From Blepharisma stoltei (Eukaryota > Ciliophora > Heterotrichea > Heterotrichida > Blepharismidae): a DNA stretch of 64,000 nucleotides. Each line of letters starts with the position of its first letter. Positions within the stretch are counted from its first letter, which is position 1. The translations under genes and the position numbers were made by a program. Shown here piece after piece: positions 53,501-63,909 of this stretch. Below the pieces are notes generated by a model that searched no databases, was not told the DNA's origin, and saw only the letters and a list, made by a program, of their open reading frames with translations. The stretch spans positions 186,001 through 250,000 of the forward strand of contig CAJZBQ010000055.1 of NCBI GenBank assembly GCA_914767885.1, read 5' to 3'.

Positions 53501-56500
53501 GATGGAATTGAAGTTTTTGCATGTGCTCATCATGTTAAAAATAAAATGGTGTCTCGACTTGGGCATTGTATTAATGCATCTCGGGCACTTATTTATATCT
53601 GGCAAGGCTTTGCCAACCCAGAATAGACAGCTATGCTAGTAAAGCAATTTTGCCTAGCATTAGTCCACTCACGATTGGTTTTTATCTTGAGGGAAAGGTA
53701 GGCTCAGAGGTGGGGTTCAGCAGCATCTACAGGTAGTACCTAGACTATTCGGACAACTCTCTAGCGTGAAACCGAGAATTAAGCCTCAGGCTGGATTTGA
53801 GTGAGGGTGAGTCATCTTACTCAAAGAAGCTCTTCCTGTCGATATTACATAAAGGCGTATCCCCTACGGGGATCCTTGGTAATTGTAATAACCAATAGGC
53901 GAGCAGCCAAGACCTTTAATAAGTTTAAGTTTAAGCATGCGCTGATCATGAAAATATTGATGTATATTTAATTAGTATGACGATTGAGAAATGGTTATCA
54001 TTTGACAGAGAGTGTCTAAAGTTTGATGGAAATTTTTGAATAACTGGATTAGAATTTTTTGCTAGTCAGGTATTGCTACCCCACAAAATATTTGATATAG
54101 AGTCTGCATCGCTATTGATTTCCTTTTACACTCTTGTTCGTGGCAACATGGAGCTCTGTTAAGCCACTTAAAGACGAAAAGTTAACTTCAAGAGGACAAA
54201 AGCTCATTCTTTTGCAAGGATTTGCCAAAATAGAATGACTTGATAGCTTTAGGTGACTTGTCAGAGCCCCAAATTTCCTTTAAGATGCTGGCAAAAGACA
54301 AGTAATAGTGGTGCAAACTTTATATCGAAATTTTAATATATGTTGCCTTTTTCAATGAAATTTCTCTTATTAAAATTAGATTAGACAGATTTAAAGGATT
54401 TATAAACATTGATTATAAATTTGCTGACCTTCAAAATGAAATCATTGATCTTTCTATTACGTTTGACCATATTGCCTTACTTTTTGCTGACTGCAAAGTT
54501 GGTATATATGACAGGAACTTATCAATAGTAAAAACTTTGGTTCACGGGTTTTGATAGTGTGACATTTCCTATAAAATTAAATTTTTTTATCAATATCGCC
54601 TAAATTTCTCGAAGAATTGTTACACTATCAAAATGTTCCTATCAAATGGCATCCAGCCCAAAAACTCTTGGGCCTCATTATAAAGGAAAAGCCAAAGGAA
54701 TTCTGGCTAGAGGCTTAATTATATTTATACAAGTTAATAATGAAATCCTTGTTTATGACTGAGGTTTCTTAGCTCATGACGCATTAAAATATTCATTTTT
54801 AATAGGCAGTTCTTGCAGGCTGGCTAATGAATTACAAAAAGAATTGTCATTTTCAAACATGGAAATTCCTATTCTTTGCAAAACAAGTGAAAAGTTTGCT
54901 TTAGAATGATATACACTTCAATGCTATAGTCAATATTTATACTTCAATCGATGCTATAATTTTGGTCTCATAGAATTAAAATCGATGCAAGAATTGACAA
55001 AGAATTTTGTAAAAGAAGGCAAAATATCAATTTTAGCCCAAAATTCTGTATATCACTCTACAATAGAAATAAAGGTAAATTTGCATATAAATGGAGATAA
55101 AATCTGAGTGGATGAAGCCAAATTCCCATCTAAATTGAATGTCCCATATAGCAGAGATAAAATGATTGATTTAAACAGCATTGTCCATGGGAACAATACC
55201 TATATATGTACGAAAATAAATGGTTTAATGTATGAAGACATAAACCTTGCCTATTCCCCAATTCTTCTCCACAGAAATTTTAATGAAAAACTATCATTGC
55301 CATTAGGAAAAAATAATTTAAGCCCTGGCCATTTTTATGTGAAAGCTGCAAACAAACTAATTCTTTTAACAGATTCAGATTCAGAACTTATTATTTTAAA
55401 TTTTAATTATGAAAACTCTACAATAGATGCACAGTTGGCTTTAAAGTATTTAGTCAACAGTATCAATATAAGGTGTTTAAGCATCAATACAATTGACTTT
55501 GATGACAATACTATTTTGATATTTATCATTTGCGTTTGTGGGAATGAGAATGAAGTGCTTTGGAATGAAAAAATAAATCGCTTCTACCAAAAAGATAGAG
55601 CGCTAATACTTATAGTTGAGTATGATTATCTGAGAAAGCAAGTTCTGAAATCAAAGTATGTCCCTCTGTTTTTATCAAATTACGATTTGAAATCTGTCAA
55701 ACTAAGTAATCAGAGATTTGAAATCTTTCTATTTGAACATTATAAAACTGCTGCACAATCTTGAATTAATAAGCATATCATTAGATTTGAAGGTAGCAGG
55801 AGTAAAAGTACAATTGAGATTAGCAAGAAAGAGGAAATTGATACTTTATCACTTGGGCTTGACTTATTTTTAGTAGAATCAGCTGATATAGTATTATCAA
55901 GATTTGGCCAAATATTTCTATATGTTATAGATTCAATGTATGGATTAAGAATCATTAGGATGCAAGAAAATGGCCCAGCTGAAATTGTAGGTGGCATAAC
56001 TCATCAAAGTCCAAATTATTTCAAATATGCATACTCTTTTAGAAATCTCCTCTATATTATAACTGAGAAAATGGAATTATTAGAATATATTATTGATGAT
56101 TTCCAAACGCCAGCCCTTTCACGAGTATTTTATTCAGATTCAAATAGGGTGTGGGAGATTTTATCGATTAGATTAATTTCTTATCCAGCGAGCAGTTATA
56201 TTATTGCTTCATTCCAAAAATATGATAAAGGTATTAATTTAAGAATTTGAAATGAGTATGACTGATATGATTTACTAATTGAAGACGCCTTAGATGTATA
56301 GATTTTTACTATAGATGGCGCCATCAGCTCATGAACTGGTCGCTTACTCTATGTTTTGGTTCGGCCAATATTATTTTTTGGTCAGACTTGCTTAAAATTT
56401 GGTTCGACCAAAAATAGCCTTAACCAAACCAAAACATAAAGTAAGCGGCCAATTCATGAGCTAATAGTGCTATCTATAGTAAAAGCATATATTTGCTTTT

Positions 56501-56905
56501 GAAAGCGATCTAGGCGAGAAGAATATGCTTTCTTTTATAAATATTCACAATTCAACGTTCAATCTAATCTCTTTGGATAAATGATATATTAATGTTCCAA
56601 TATATGGGCAAAAAAGAGGTGAAGAAATTGAGAAAATATGAGGCACAGATGAGTTTAGAATACAATTTTATGCAAATAATACTTATAGTAATGCTACCTC
56701 TTCAGTAATGGTTCTGAAAAGAGGACATGCTCAATCAAATAACTCACCTCCTTGATGGTTATGGATTTTCATGCTCGCTGCAGCTGCAATTATTTTATTC
56801 ATAATTGGTCATTGTGTATGCTATATGAGAAATAAGAAAAATAAAAGAGACTATGAATTGATTAATGAAGGATTGATGCTAAAAGAAATTAATCAGGTAT
56901 CTTAA
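50586..56905 (+). CDS. Large type I membrane protein, copy B (eight inserts)
   Basis: Same protein family as copy A (signal peptide, long beta-rich ectodomain, one C-terminal membrane helix). The germline copy is 6320 bp. Alignment to A shows eight inserts: 51560-51944, 52107-52361, 52694-52819, 53212-53440, 53535-53934, 54096-54322, 54537-54666, 56297-56489. Removing them (keeping one copy of each flanking repeat) leaves exactly 4350 nt, the length of copy A, in one frame. The first ~970 nt look identical to A; later parts carry scattered substitutions that mostly keep the protein. So B is probably functional after genome editing rather than a pseudogene. Confidence 0.82.
51560..51944 (+). 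mobile_element. BogoMITE-like IES in copy B
   Basis: 385 bp; a C-tract and CTCCGTGAGCGAACAAAAAA, its inverse forming a left-end hairpin, the AT core, and CGCTCACGGAGGGG plus G-tract. Copy A has TCCTCTAAGCTTT here, so the element plus one TA is the exact difference. Nearly the same sequence as 15830-16221. Confidence 0.95.
52107..52361. mobile_element. SINE-like element in copy B
   Basis: 255-bp GC-rich insert between CTCTGAATC (52098-52106) and CTCTAAATC (52362-52370). Copy A has one CTCTGAATC. Begins TTAATCTTAATTAATC, ends CATATTTTAATTATAGGAA. Insert plus one repeat is 264 bp. Confidence 0.88.
52694..52819. other. 126-bp TA-bounded IES in copy B
   Basis: AT-rich; copy A lacks it. Left TATAGTGTATT and right (reversed) TATGATACTTT form a weak terminal inverted repeat. 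TA 52694-52695 and 52820-52821. Confidence 0.9.
53212..53440. mobile_element. 229-bp compound fold-back IES in copy B
   Basis: Each end is itself a hairpin: TTGCCCTAGGATGGCGC/GCGCCATCCTAGGGCAA at the left, TTGCCCGAGGATGGCGC/GCGCCATCCTCGGGCAA at the right. Between them are GGCTCCACACG/CGTGTGGAGCC and CCACGTGTGGAA/TTCCCACGTGG arms. Absent from copy A. The TA pairs 53212-53213 and 53441-53442 keep the frame. ORFs found here are artefacts of the palindromes. Confidence 0.9.
53535..53934 (-). mobile_element. SINE-like element in copy B, 16-bp target duplication
   Basis: 400-bp GC-rich insert between GCATGTGCTCATCATG (53519-53534) and GCATGCGCTGATCATG (53935-53950). Reversed, it starts TTAAACTTAAACTTATTAAA (hexamer repeat 5' end) and finishes CCATTTTATTTTTAA (family tail). 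Absent from copy A. Confidence 0.88.
54096..54322. mobile_element. 227-bp MITE-type IES in copy B, TATAGMGTCT family
   Basis: Left TATAGAGTCTGCATCGCTAT, right (reversed) TATAAAGTTTGCACCACTAT. Interior words GGAGCTCT, CTTTTGCAAGGATTTG and TTTAGGTGACT recur in the 230-bp insert at 10431-10660. TA 54096-54097 and 54323-54324; absent from copy A. Confidence 0.9.
54537..54666. other. 130-bp insert in copy B without usable TA boundaries
   Basis: Copy A reads GTAAAAACTCTTGGGCC here. Copy B has AAAAACTTTGG, 130 extra bp, then AAAAACTCTTGG: an imperfect 11-12-bp direct repeat with no TA at the right junction. Inside are inverted repeats TTTTGATAGTGTGACA and TGTTACACTATCAAAA. Confidence 0.88.
56297..56489. 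mobile_element. 193-bp near-complete fold-back IES in copy B
   Basis: About 75 bp on each side are inverted copies (ACTATAGATGGCGCCATC vs reversed ACTATAGATAGCACTATT; then AGCTCATGAACTGG and TATGTTTTGGTT). TA 56297-56298 and 56490-56491; absent from copy A. Confidence 0.92.
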
Positions 56906-57673
56906 AGCTTTCTATGTAGAAGATGAAGATGGTAAGCTAATCTAATAATGATTTATAAATATGTCAGGAATGCTTATTCAATAAAATGGCTAAGGAATAA
57001 ATAAGAAATTCTACTTCATTTTAGTGAATCTTGTTTCTCTTTTCAATTTTGTTATTTTTTCTTATCTTGCTTAATATTTTTGATAGAAGGTACACACTTT
57101 TTATTTTGATTTATTAAGGTTTAAATACCTGAACTTATTTTTTATTTTTTATATAATTTGTTTTAATTATCAGTGCTGCATAATGTCCATAAATCTCTAA
57201 AAAATATCGGCTATATCTAAAGAAAAGCAACATAAATTTTGAGTCTTAATGATTTGCTTTCTTGATTTTTGTATTAAATATATTGTCTACAAAAGAATAT
57301 TCATGCAAATCTTTGGCAATAATTAAATAATAATTATGCCCCTTAATATTTAATGATTTTCTTTCAATTAGATAATTATCAAAAATAGGTTTAATTGTAT
57401 TTTAATATAAACTGAAAGCTGAAATGCAAAAAATCATAAATATAAAGCTGAAGTGATATACTATAAAAGTAGCTGTGGATTCATGCCAAATTTCAGTCTT
57501 AATAATTATTAAAAGATGTGCCTCTGCAATTGGCATTTATTCCAACACACATAAAACAATAACAATTATTCAGTGAGAGATGCAGCTTCATATAAATTTG
57601 CAATTATTAAATGAAACTTCCTAATAAGTTTTTCAAGTTTTATAATAATTTTTATTCGAATTATTCTTTTATT
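56906..57673. other. Intergenic stretch after copy B
   Basis: The first ~300 bp repeat the 3' flank of copy A and the DNA around 49935-50220 (GTCTTAATGATTTGCTTT shared), marking the duplication's far edge. The rest is plain AT-rich DNA. Confidence 0.55.
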
Positions 57674-59130
57674 TTATTTCTTATTGCAAACTCTCATGCA
57701 TGCGTTAACTACATTTTGCGGAACAGGTGTAAATAATTTTTCTAGCTCCAATGAGTAAGGTGCAGGGACATCTGCAGACGTAATTCTTTCAACAGGAGCG
57801 TCCAGATAATCAAAAGCTTCAGTTTCCATCATCAACGCACTGATTTCTGCTCCAACCCCAAACTGTGGCCAGCCATCCTCAACCGTTACGAGTCTATTAG
57901 TTTTCTTTACTGATTTCACAATACTTTCTACATCAAGTGGTCTGATAGTTCTTAAATTGATAACTTCAGCACTGTAATTAGTATATAAAAATGGCGAATC
58001 AGGGGAATTATACGAACGAAATTCCTTAGCTCATTTTATTATTATAAGGCTCAATCTACCCTGAGAATCCTTATCTAGCTATATCAGATAAACGAAGAGA
58101 GGTTTACAGCCCATGGCCTTATTTTCCAGGTACACAGAAGTCTAGAGTTTATTCGTCAGTGTACCCGATTACCTTTAGAGGACACGCCATGAACTGGACA
58201 ACACGCAAAGCCAGGCATTAAGTGAGATTCGCAGCCAGGCTAGGGTGACTTACTTGGAATGTCTGCCAATATAGTCCATCATTTTAAGTGGCAGAATGGC
58301 CCGTTAACTCTCTAGTCCTTCATTTCGGAAGTGGCACTAGACACAATAAACAATAAACACTGAACAATTAATCATTAATCAATAGCTTCAGCACTAATTC
58401 CTTGTTTTTCCAACTCTTCCGCAGCTTTTAAAGACACTCCTACCATTCTTGAATGTGCCACAACAGTCACATCTTTTCCTTCCTTCATAATTTTGGCTTG
58501 TCCTATAGGGATTGTAAAATCTTTATCCAACACTTTTTCAGAGACATCAAAGGATTGTCCATACATAAGCTCGTTTTCTAAGACTACAACTGGATTTGGG
58601 TCCCTGACTGCTGCTTTTAAGAGTCCTCTAGCATCTTCAGTATCGTAAGGGCTTAGCACGATAAGTCCAGGAACTGAACCATACCACGCTGCAAAACATT
58701 GGGAATGTTGAGCGGCAACAGCGGCTGCTGGGCCATTAATGCCGCGAAAAACGATGCTCCCATGAAGTCTGCCACCTGACATGTACCTCATTTTAGCAGA
58801 AGAGTTTACTATATGGTCAATGGCTTGTAAGGCAAAATTCCAGGTCATGAATTCACATATAGGCTTGAGTCCTCCCAAGGCGGAGCCTACAGCCAGTCCA
58901 GTGAACCCTGCTTCTGTTATAGGGGTATCCCAAATTCTGGCATCGCCATGCTTATCCCATAGTCCTTTAGATACTTTATAAGCACCATTATATCTAGCGA
59001 CTTCTTCACCTATCAAATAGACGTCAGGATCTCTTTGGATTTCTTCGTCCATTGCTGAGTTGATCCCATCACGCACAGTCATGCTGATCCGACGGTAAAG
59101 CAAAGTGGAAAGTTTGCGAGTTGTCAGCAT
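57674..59130 (-). CDS. PDHB: Pyruvate dehydrogenase E1 component subunit beta, mitochondrial
   Basis: With E1-alpha it decarboxylates pyruvate using thiamine diphosphate, in the mitochondrial matrix. Excising the SINE-like insert (57963-58384) gives 344 residues. A presequence ([20 protein letters not shown]) precedes conserved E1-beta blocks: [69 protein letters not shown] and, in the C-terminal part, [13 protein letters not shown] and [15 protein letters not shown]. The raw sequence breaks right between ISAEAID and LRTIRP, where the family is continuous. All five Trp are TGG. Confidence 0.95.
57963..58384 (-). mobile_element. SINE-like element in the PDH E1-beta gene
   Basis: 422 bp, GC-rich. 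The flanks repeat CTTCAGCACT with AATT nearby on both sides (57965-57979 and 58386-58398, a few differences), an older target duplication of about 17 bp. Reversed, the 5' end has TTAATGATTAATTG and GTGTCTAGTGCC (shared with the kelch-TPR insert); the 3' tail is CGCCATTTTTATATACT. TA pairs at 57961-57962 and 58383-58384 give an in-frame excision. Confidence 0.87.
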
Positions 59131-59263
59131 ATTTTTATATACAATAGTTGGCCATTTAAATATATAAATATTAGGATAATTGATGATTCTTTATTAAAAT
59201 ACAAAGGATTTAATTAATAAGGAAGGGTTATAATGATTTTCAATTATAGGTATATTAAAATTA

Positions 59264-59968
59264 ATGGGAAATCTAACTTCCTGCTCCTGCATAAATCAGG
59301 AAAGACTTAAAGAAGACCAAATCATAACGGCTGCTGCCAAATCTGACTCTGCTATAGGAATTTCTTATCAAAAATATGAAAGCAATATGATCCCTGAAAT
59401 CAAAGAAATCTATATAAAATACCTTAATGGAAAAGGAAATAGTATAAGGAATATTCAGATTATTGATAGAGGGCTGGGAGAAATTGGCTGCATGCTGTTA
59501 AGTTTGATAATACCTGAGCTTCCTAATTTAGAAGAATTAAACTTGGTGAGTAATCAAATAGGAACTTCAGGAGCAATTAAATTATCTAGTGAGCTTGCTA
59601 AATTAGATAACTTATGCATACTTATCATTGCTTATAATCATATTGGAGATGATGGAATAATGGCTATGTCTTCTGCTATTCCGTTTCTAAAAAACTTAAA
59701 ATTAATTTCTTTTGAAGGGAACGAGATAACGAATGAAGGAGCTAAAAATATTACAAATAATTTGAAAGAGATGGAGCATTTAAAAATTTTTAATATCAAA
59801 AACAATGAAATAACGGGGAGAGGAATGAAGAAAATAGCAGAAGCACTTAGTGATATTAGCACACTTGAAGAGTTTTATTTTGATATAGATGAAATTAGGT
59901 CAAAAGACCTAGATATAATAGAAGAGATCTTATTAGGAGTATCATTAAACACCCATAAAGAAATTTAA
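59264..59968 (+). CDS. Leucine-rich-repeat protein, N-myristoylated
   Basis: 234 residues. The start MGNLTSCSC is a good myristoylation/palmitoylation signal. Four or five ribonuclease-inhibitor-type LRRs follow ([80 protein letters not shown]). Such proteins act as membrane-anchored interaction platforms in ciliates. It is 8 bp from the DHHC palmitoyltransferase gene downstream, same strand. No insert. Confidence 0.85.
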   Translation: MGNLTSCSCINQERLKEDQIITAAAKSDSAIGISYQKYESNMIPEIKEIYIKYLNGKGNSIRNIQIIDRGLGEIGCMLLSLIIPELPNLEELNLVSNQIGTSGAIKLSSELAKLDNLCILIIAYNHIGDDGIMAMSSAIPFLKNLKLISFEGNEITNEGAKNITNNLKEMEHLKIFNIKNNEITGRGMKKIAEALSDISTLEEFYFDIDEIRSKDLDIIEEILLGVSLNTHKEI

Positions 59969-59976
59969 TAATTAAT

Positions 59977-60982
59977 ATGGTAAAGTTTTTCACTTTAGAC
60001 TATTCCGACTTCGCTAAAGGTTTTGGCTTATTTTGCTTTATAGGCGGAAACGTCCTGACTGTCATTGTAACCTTTTGCTATTTTGATTCGATATACCCAA
60101 TTATTTACAAAAACAAGGAAATTTATGGGTATTTTATGACAAGCATTGGATTATTTATTTTATTCAATATTTTTTATAATAATTTCAAGGCATCTTTTAC
60201 AGACCCAGGCAACCCAAAAGACGCGTATAAATCATATGATAAATCGACAGCTTCTGTTTATTCTGGGACTTTTTGCAAGCTTTGTGATTATTATAAACCA
60301 CCAAGAGCTCATCATTGCTCAATATGCAAAAAATGTGTGCTAAAGATGGATCATCATTGCCCATGAGTGAATAATTGCATAGGGCAAAACAATCAGAGGT
60401 TCTTTTATTTGTTTATTTTTTGGATGATTATGGGGACGTTTTTTATTACAATAGTGCTTTTACCAACATTTTGGAATATTTTCAAGAGAGATGAAGAAAC
60501 ACTTACCCTATCTCATTTAATATAGATCAAAGCGTAAAAACTTAGACAGATTCAAGATCTAATAATTTAGCTCTAGATTTGCTAAAAATCAGCTTTAATT
60601 TAATTTTAGTGATTTTAAGTCTAAATATCGAATATTATTGATTTAAAAAAACATAAAAACTCGAAATTTTTAAAATATTTATTTTCAATAATTGCTTATA
60701 ATAAACTCTAGAGAAGCTAGAGAAATTGGAGAAGATCGAAAACTAATTGTTTTTTCTTTTGTTTTATGTTTTTGTGTATTTATAGCAGTAGGCTTATTAT
60801 TTGGTTTCCACACATTTTTAGAAATAAAAGACTTAACTACCATTGAATACAAAGCGAAAACTCGCCAAGAGTACGGTTTAAAGCCTTCAAAACTTAAAGA
60901 AACATACGAAATAGTGAAAACGCTTTTAAAATTCATTTCTCCATTCACATCAACAGAATCTCCTTCCCTCCATGTCATTTAA
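59977..60982 (+). CDS. DHHC-type protein S-acyltransferase
   Basis: Transfers palmitate to protein cysteines. It has 273 residues after removal of an insert near 60518-60701. Two membrane segments ([36 protein letters not shown]) precede the zinc-binding DHHC domain ([38 protein letters not shown]) with Trp from TGA at 60364-60366. Two further membrane segments follow ([18 protein letters not shown] and [20 protein letters not shown]), then the family's TTIEY-like ending ([16 protein letters not shown]). The excision is needed because TAG stops the frame after TLSHLI. Confidence 0.9.
60518..60701 (+). other. ~180-193-bp IES in the DHHC gene
   Basis: AT-rich segment with several stops between membrane segments 3 and 4. 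Left TA at 60509 or 60518 and right TA at 60699 or 60702 all keep frame, so boundaries are ambiguous by a few codons. No clear inverted repeats. Confidence 0.75.
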
Positions 60983-61086
60983 TTATCCTTTACCCCTTAA
61001 ATACCCCTAATTTCCTCTTAAATTCAATATGTCTAAATTAATCCAACCCAGCATAACCTTACATCACAATTAAAAGAATGAAGAAC

Positions 61087-61701
61087 TTATCTATATCTTC
61101 TAAGTGATAGAGTGTTTCTCCTCTTCCAGTTGGCGTGCTTGCTAACTCTTGCCTTGTTTGCCTTATGTCCCTTCTTTCTAAGTCCTCTATGTTTCCTTCC
61201 AATGCTTGTAAGTCCTCTCAATTCTCTGTGTTTCATCACAGGTTTGCAGATCCAGTTGATCTTAGGGTCTCCTCTAATAGCTTTGTGCATAGGATCTACC
61301 AATATGACCTCATAGAACTTATAGGTGGAGTCCTCAGCAACCCAGTAGCTATTTAAGACTCTTAAGCCACCACAGATTTTGCCAACTCTTTCTTCAGCGA
61401 CACTTTTGAGGGATCTGTAGAATTTTCTCTGAAGAACACCTTGATTGGCTGGTTTTCCATAGATCTGTCCTTTGACACCGAGTTTTCGTCTGTTTCCTCT
61501 GCGGACGCGGACTCTCCAGATGACGTAGCCTTGTTTGGATCTGTATCCGACGCGACGAGCTTTGTCTGGGCGAGATGGTCTGGTAACTCTGTGGATGGCC
61601 TTGTGCTGTCTGTATTCCCATGAACGAACACGGAGGAGGAAACGCATAACGTCACTTTGCTTTTTCCTCCAGAGTTCTTCGAGGTACTTGTAAGCTCCCA
61701 T
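61087..61701 (-). CDS. RPL15: 60S ribosomal protein eL15
   Basis: Complete 204-residue eL15, the usual length: [79 protein letters not shown] and the basic tail [17 protein letters not shown]. The ATG at 61701 fits the family start; an upstream in-frame ATG (61785) adds a spurious hydrophobic lead. All six Trp are TGG. No insert. Confidence 0.97.
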   Translation of the reverse strand: MGAYKYLEELWRKKQSDVMRFLLRVRSWEYRQHKAIHRVTRPSRPDKARRVGYRSKQGYVIWRVRVRRGNRRKLGVKGQIYGKPANQGVLQRKFYRSLKSVAEERVGKICGGLRVLNSYWVAEDSTYKFYEVILVDPMHKAIRGDPKINWICKPVMKHRELRGLTSIGRKHRGLRKKGHKANKARVSKHANWKRRNTLSLRRYR

Positions 61702-61896
61702 TTTTATTATAAGCCACAGCTTGAACGAAATGAAATTTAGTAATAAAAAGTGAAGGAAAGTTAGGAGTGTAAATTTGGGTTGCATTCTATTTTCTATATA
61801 TATAATAGTATGACGGCTGACCTGTATAAATGCTTTTATTCATTGCAACTAGATATATTATTTATTCCGAAAAATTAAATAAAATATTGATTTCAT

Positions 61897-63909
61897 ATGG
61901 AAGATAAGGCATTTGAGATTTATTCAGCGGTTGACATTTCCAATCCTCCAACCAAAGATCTTTATAAAACCTCTAGGCTCCTTCCACGCGTACGTTCAAG
62001 CAGTCCTAGAGCTCGAAATAACAAATACTATAAAGAGCTCCAAGAAGCAACTAAAAAGCGTTTGGTAGAAGAGATTTCAAGACCAAAAATATTAATTGAA
62101 AATTTTCACATAGAGAAACCTCGCCCAATAACCCACTTCATCAATAAAGCAAGAACAAATTTTATAATAAAACTTAAGCAAGCCAATGATCAAAGATCAG
62201 AAAGCACTGAGAGATCTAAAACTCGGACTCCAAATCATTTCAAAGAAGACCGCGGTTATGACTTCAGATACAGCACACCATTACCAAGATATTCTTCAGC
62301 TACTAATATAAATAACTCCAGTCCTGTTAAAAAAGAAATTGATATGAAAAATTACATCCCTGAGTGGCTTATATTAACTCCCCTCCCCCTCCATTTGTGA
62401 ACAAAAAAATCTTATTCACTCACGGAAGGGGTTAATTTTTTTTTCGAAAATTTAAAAAAATCCTAATCCGCAAAAATTGGAAAGCAAATATTAATTTAAT
62501 TTATAAAATTTATGTTTTAAAAAGCGCAATTGGGTTTAAAATTAAACAGAATTAGCTATAGATTTCGTTATACTAATTATCATTTATATATCAAATTATT
62601 TTAATAAAAAATTTTGTTCGTTTATGGAGGTTGGGTTTTTAGGCAAAAATAGAGATTTTTCTAGCTCACGGAGGGGGGAGTAAGAAATGACTTTCAACAG
62701 ACATATAGAAAAATTAAAGAAGGAAATGACGATGATATAGCGAATATTGTCAATACCCCAGCTGCACAGCGGACTGAAGATGAGAAAAATCTGTTATATG
62801 TATGGATTAGCAATATAAAATTTTTTTCAAAAACCCCTAGAATCGTTGTTAAAGAAACTTGTGATAAATTATATAGAATGGATTTTAATCCTGGAGAATA
62901 TCTAATTCAAAAAGGTGATATAGCTGACTGTATGTTCATCATTTTCAGCGGAAGAGTTGGGATATATTTATCACATGAATCTGAGAAAATAGGAATAAAA
63001 GAAAAAAAGGACGTTGTTGGAGAAAAAGCACTGGATACTGATATGCCAAGAAGTGCTGAAGTCAAAGCTGAAGAATACACTATCACTTTTGTTTTAAAGA
63101 AAATCGAATATCAAAGGGTGCTTATGAACATTAAAAAACTAGAAAAGCATGATACAACAAAATTTTTAATGAATATTCGTTATTTTGGAAGATGAAGCTT
63201 TCTTAAGGTTCAAAGATTGTCAAGTTTTATGATTGTAAAAAACTATCAAGCTGGAGAAGTCTTATTTAACAGAGGAGACACAAGTAATACCTTTTATGTA
63301 ATAAAGCAAGGAAAAGTAGAAATCCAAGTCTATATTGATGTAGAAAGACAAAATAAATGGCCTACAGCTTCTCAGCAGTGAAAAATTATGCAAATAAACA
63401 GAAAGTATATTATTAATCTTCAAACGTTATTGCCAGGCGACTTTTTCGGAGAGGCTGATCTAATTGATGATTGCCCAAGGCAAACTAGAGCTATTTGCAC
63501 AGAGCCAACAACCTGCTTAACTATAAACAAAAGTGAATTTTTTGAAGTTTTTTCAAACAAAGACATAGAATCCATAAAAAGCATGAAAAGTGTTATTATC
63601 CCTAGCAAGGAAGATCTCCAAAAGAAGCTTTTATTGGAAATAGAAGAAAGAAACACATCAGAAAAAGCTATTTTAGATGCTTTAAAAGTAGATTTTATTA
63701 CAGTAATTGGAAGAGATAACGATGATAAAAGGACCAAAAAGTTAAAAGATTGGGTGAATAATTATAAAAAAAGAAAAACTGAAGCTTTGTCACTTTTCAA
63801 TAAAAGGATTGTGAAGGAGATGAAAAAAACGGTAAATGTTGCAGCGAGCTCAACACAAAATTTGTTCCCTGATAAGTCAAATAAGTCAATTTTGGATTCG
63901 TTTAATTAA
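61897..63909 (+). CDS. Protein with two cyclic-nucleotide-binding domains
   Basis: 568 residues after removing the MITE 62375-62680, which rebuilds YIPEWLILRNDFQQTYRKIK. A basic disordered N-terminus precedes CNB domain 1 (FNPGEYLIQKGDIADCMFII, SGRVGIYLS, GEKALDTDMPRSAEVKA) and CNB domain 2 (AGEVLFNRGDTSNTFYVIKQ, GDFFGEADLIDDCPRQTRA). Both keep the phosphate-binding-cassette GE...PR, so both may bind cAMP or cGMP. No kinase domain follows; the tail is helical and basic. It may be a PKA-regulatory-like or ciliary cyclic-nucleotide effector. TGA codes Trp at 63193-63195 and ~63379. Confidence 0.88.
62375..62680 (+). mobile_element. BogoMITE-like IES in the cyclic-nucleotide-binding gene
   Basis: 306 bp, slightly shorter and more diverged: left TTAACTCCCCTCCCCCTCCA, inverted ATTCACTCACGGAAGGGG, AT core, right CTAGCTCACGGAGGGGGGAG then TA. 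Excision joins GAG TGG CTT ATA T to TA AGA AAT in frame. Confidence 0.92.

Noticed and set aside
53179-53639. Cluster of six overlapping ORFs on both strands
   Set aside because: All are produced by the palindromic IES 53212-53440; none matches copy A of the host gene beyond the insert.
50586-56905. Copy B as a dead pseudogene
   Set aside because: After removing the inserts its length equals copy A exactly and the frame is open; substitutions keep the reading frame.
61362-61655. ORFs overlapping eL15 on both strands
   Set aside because: Out-of-frame shadows of the strongly conserved ribosomal protein gene.
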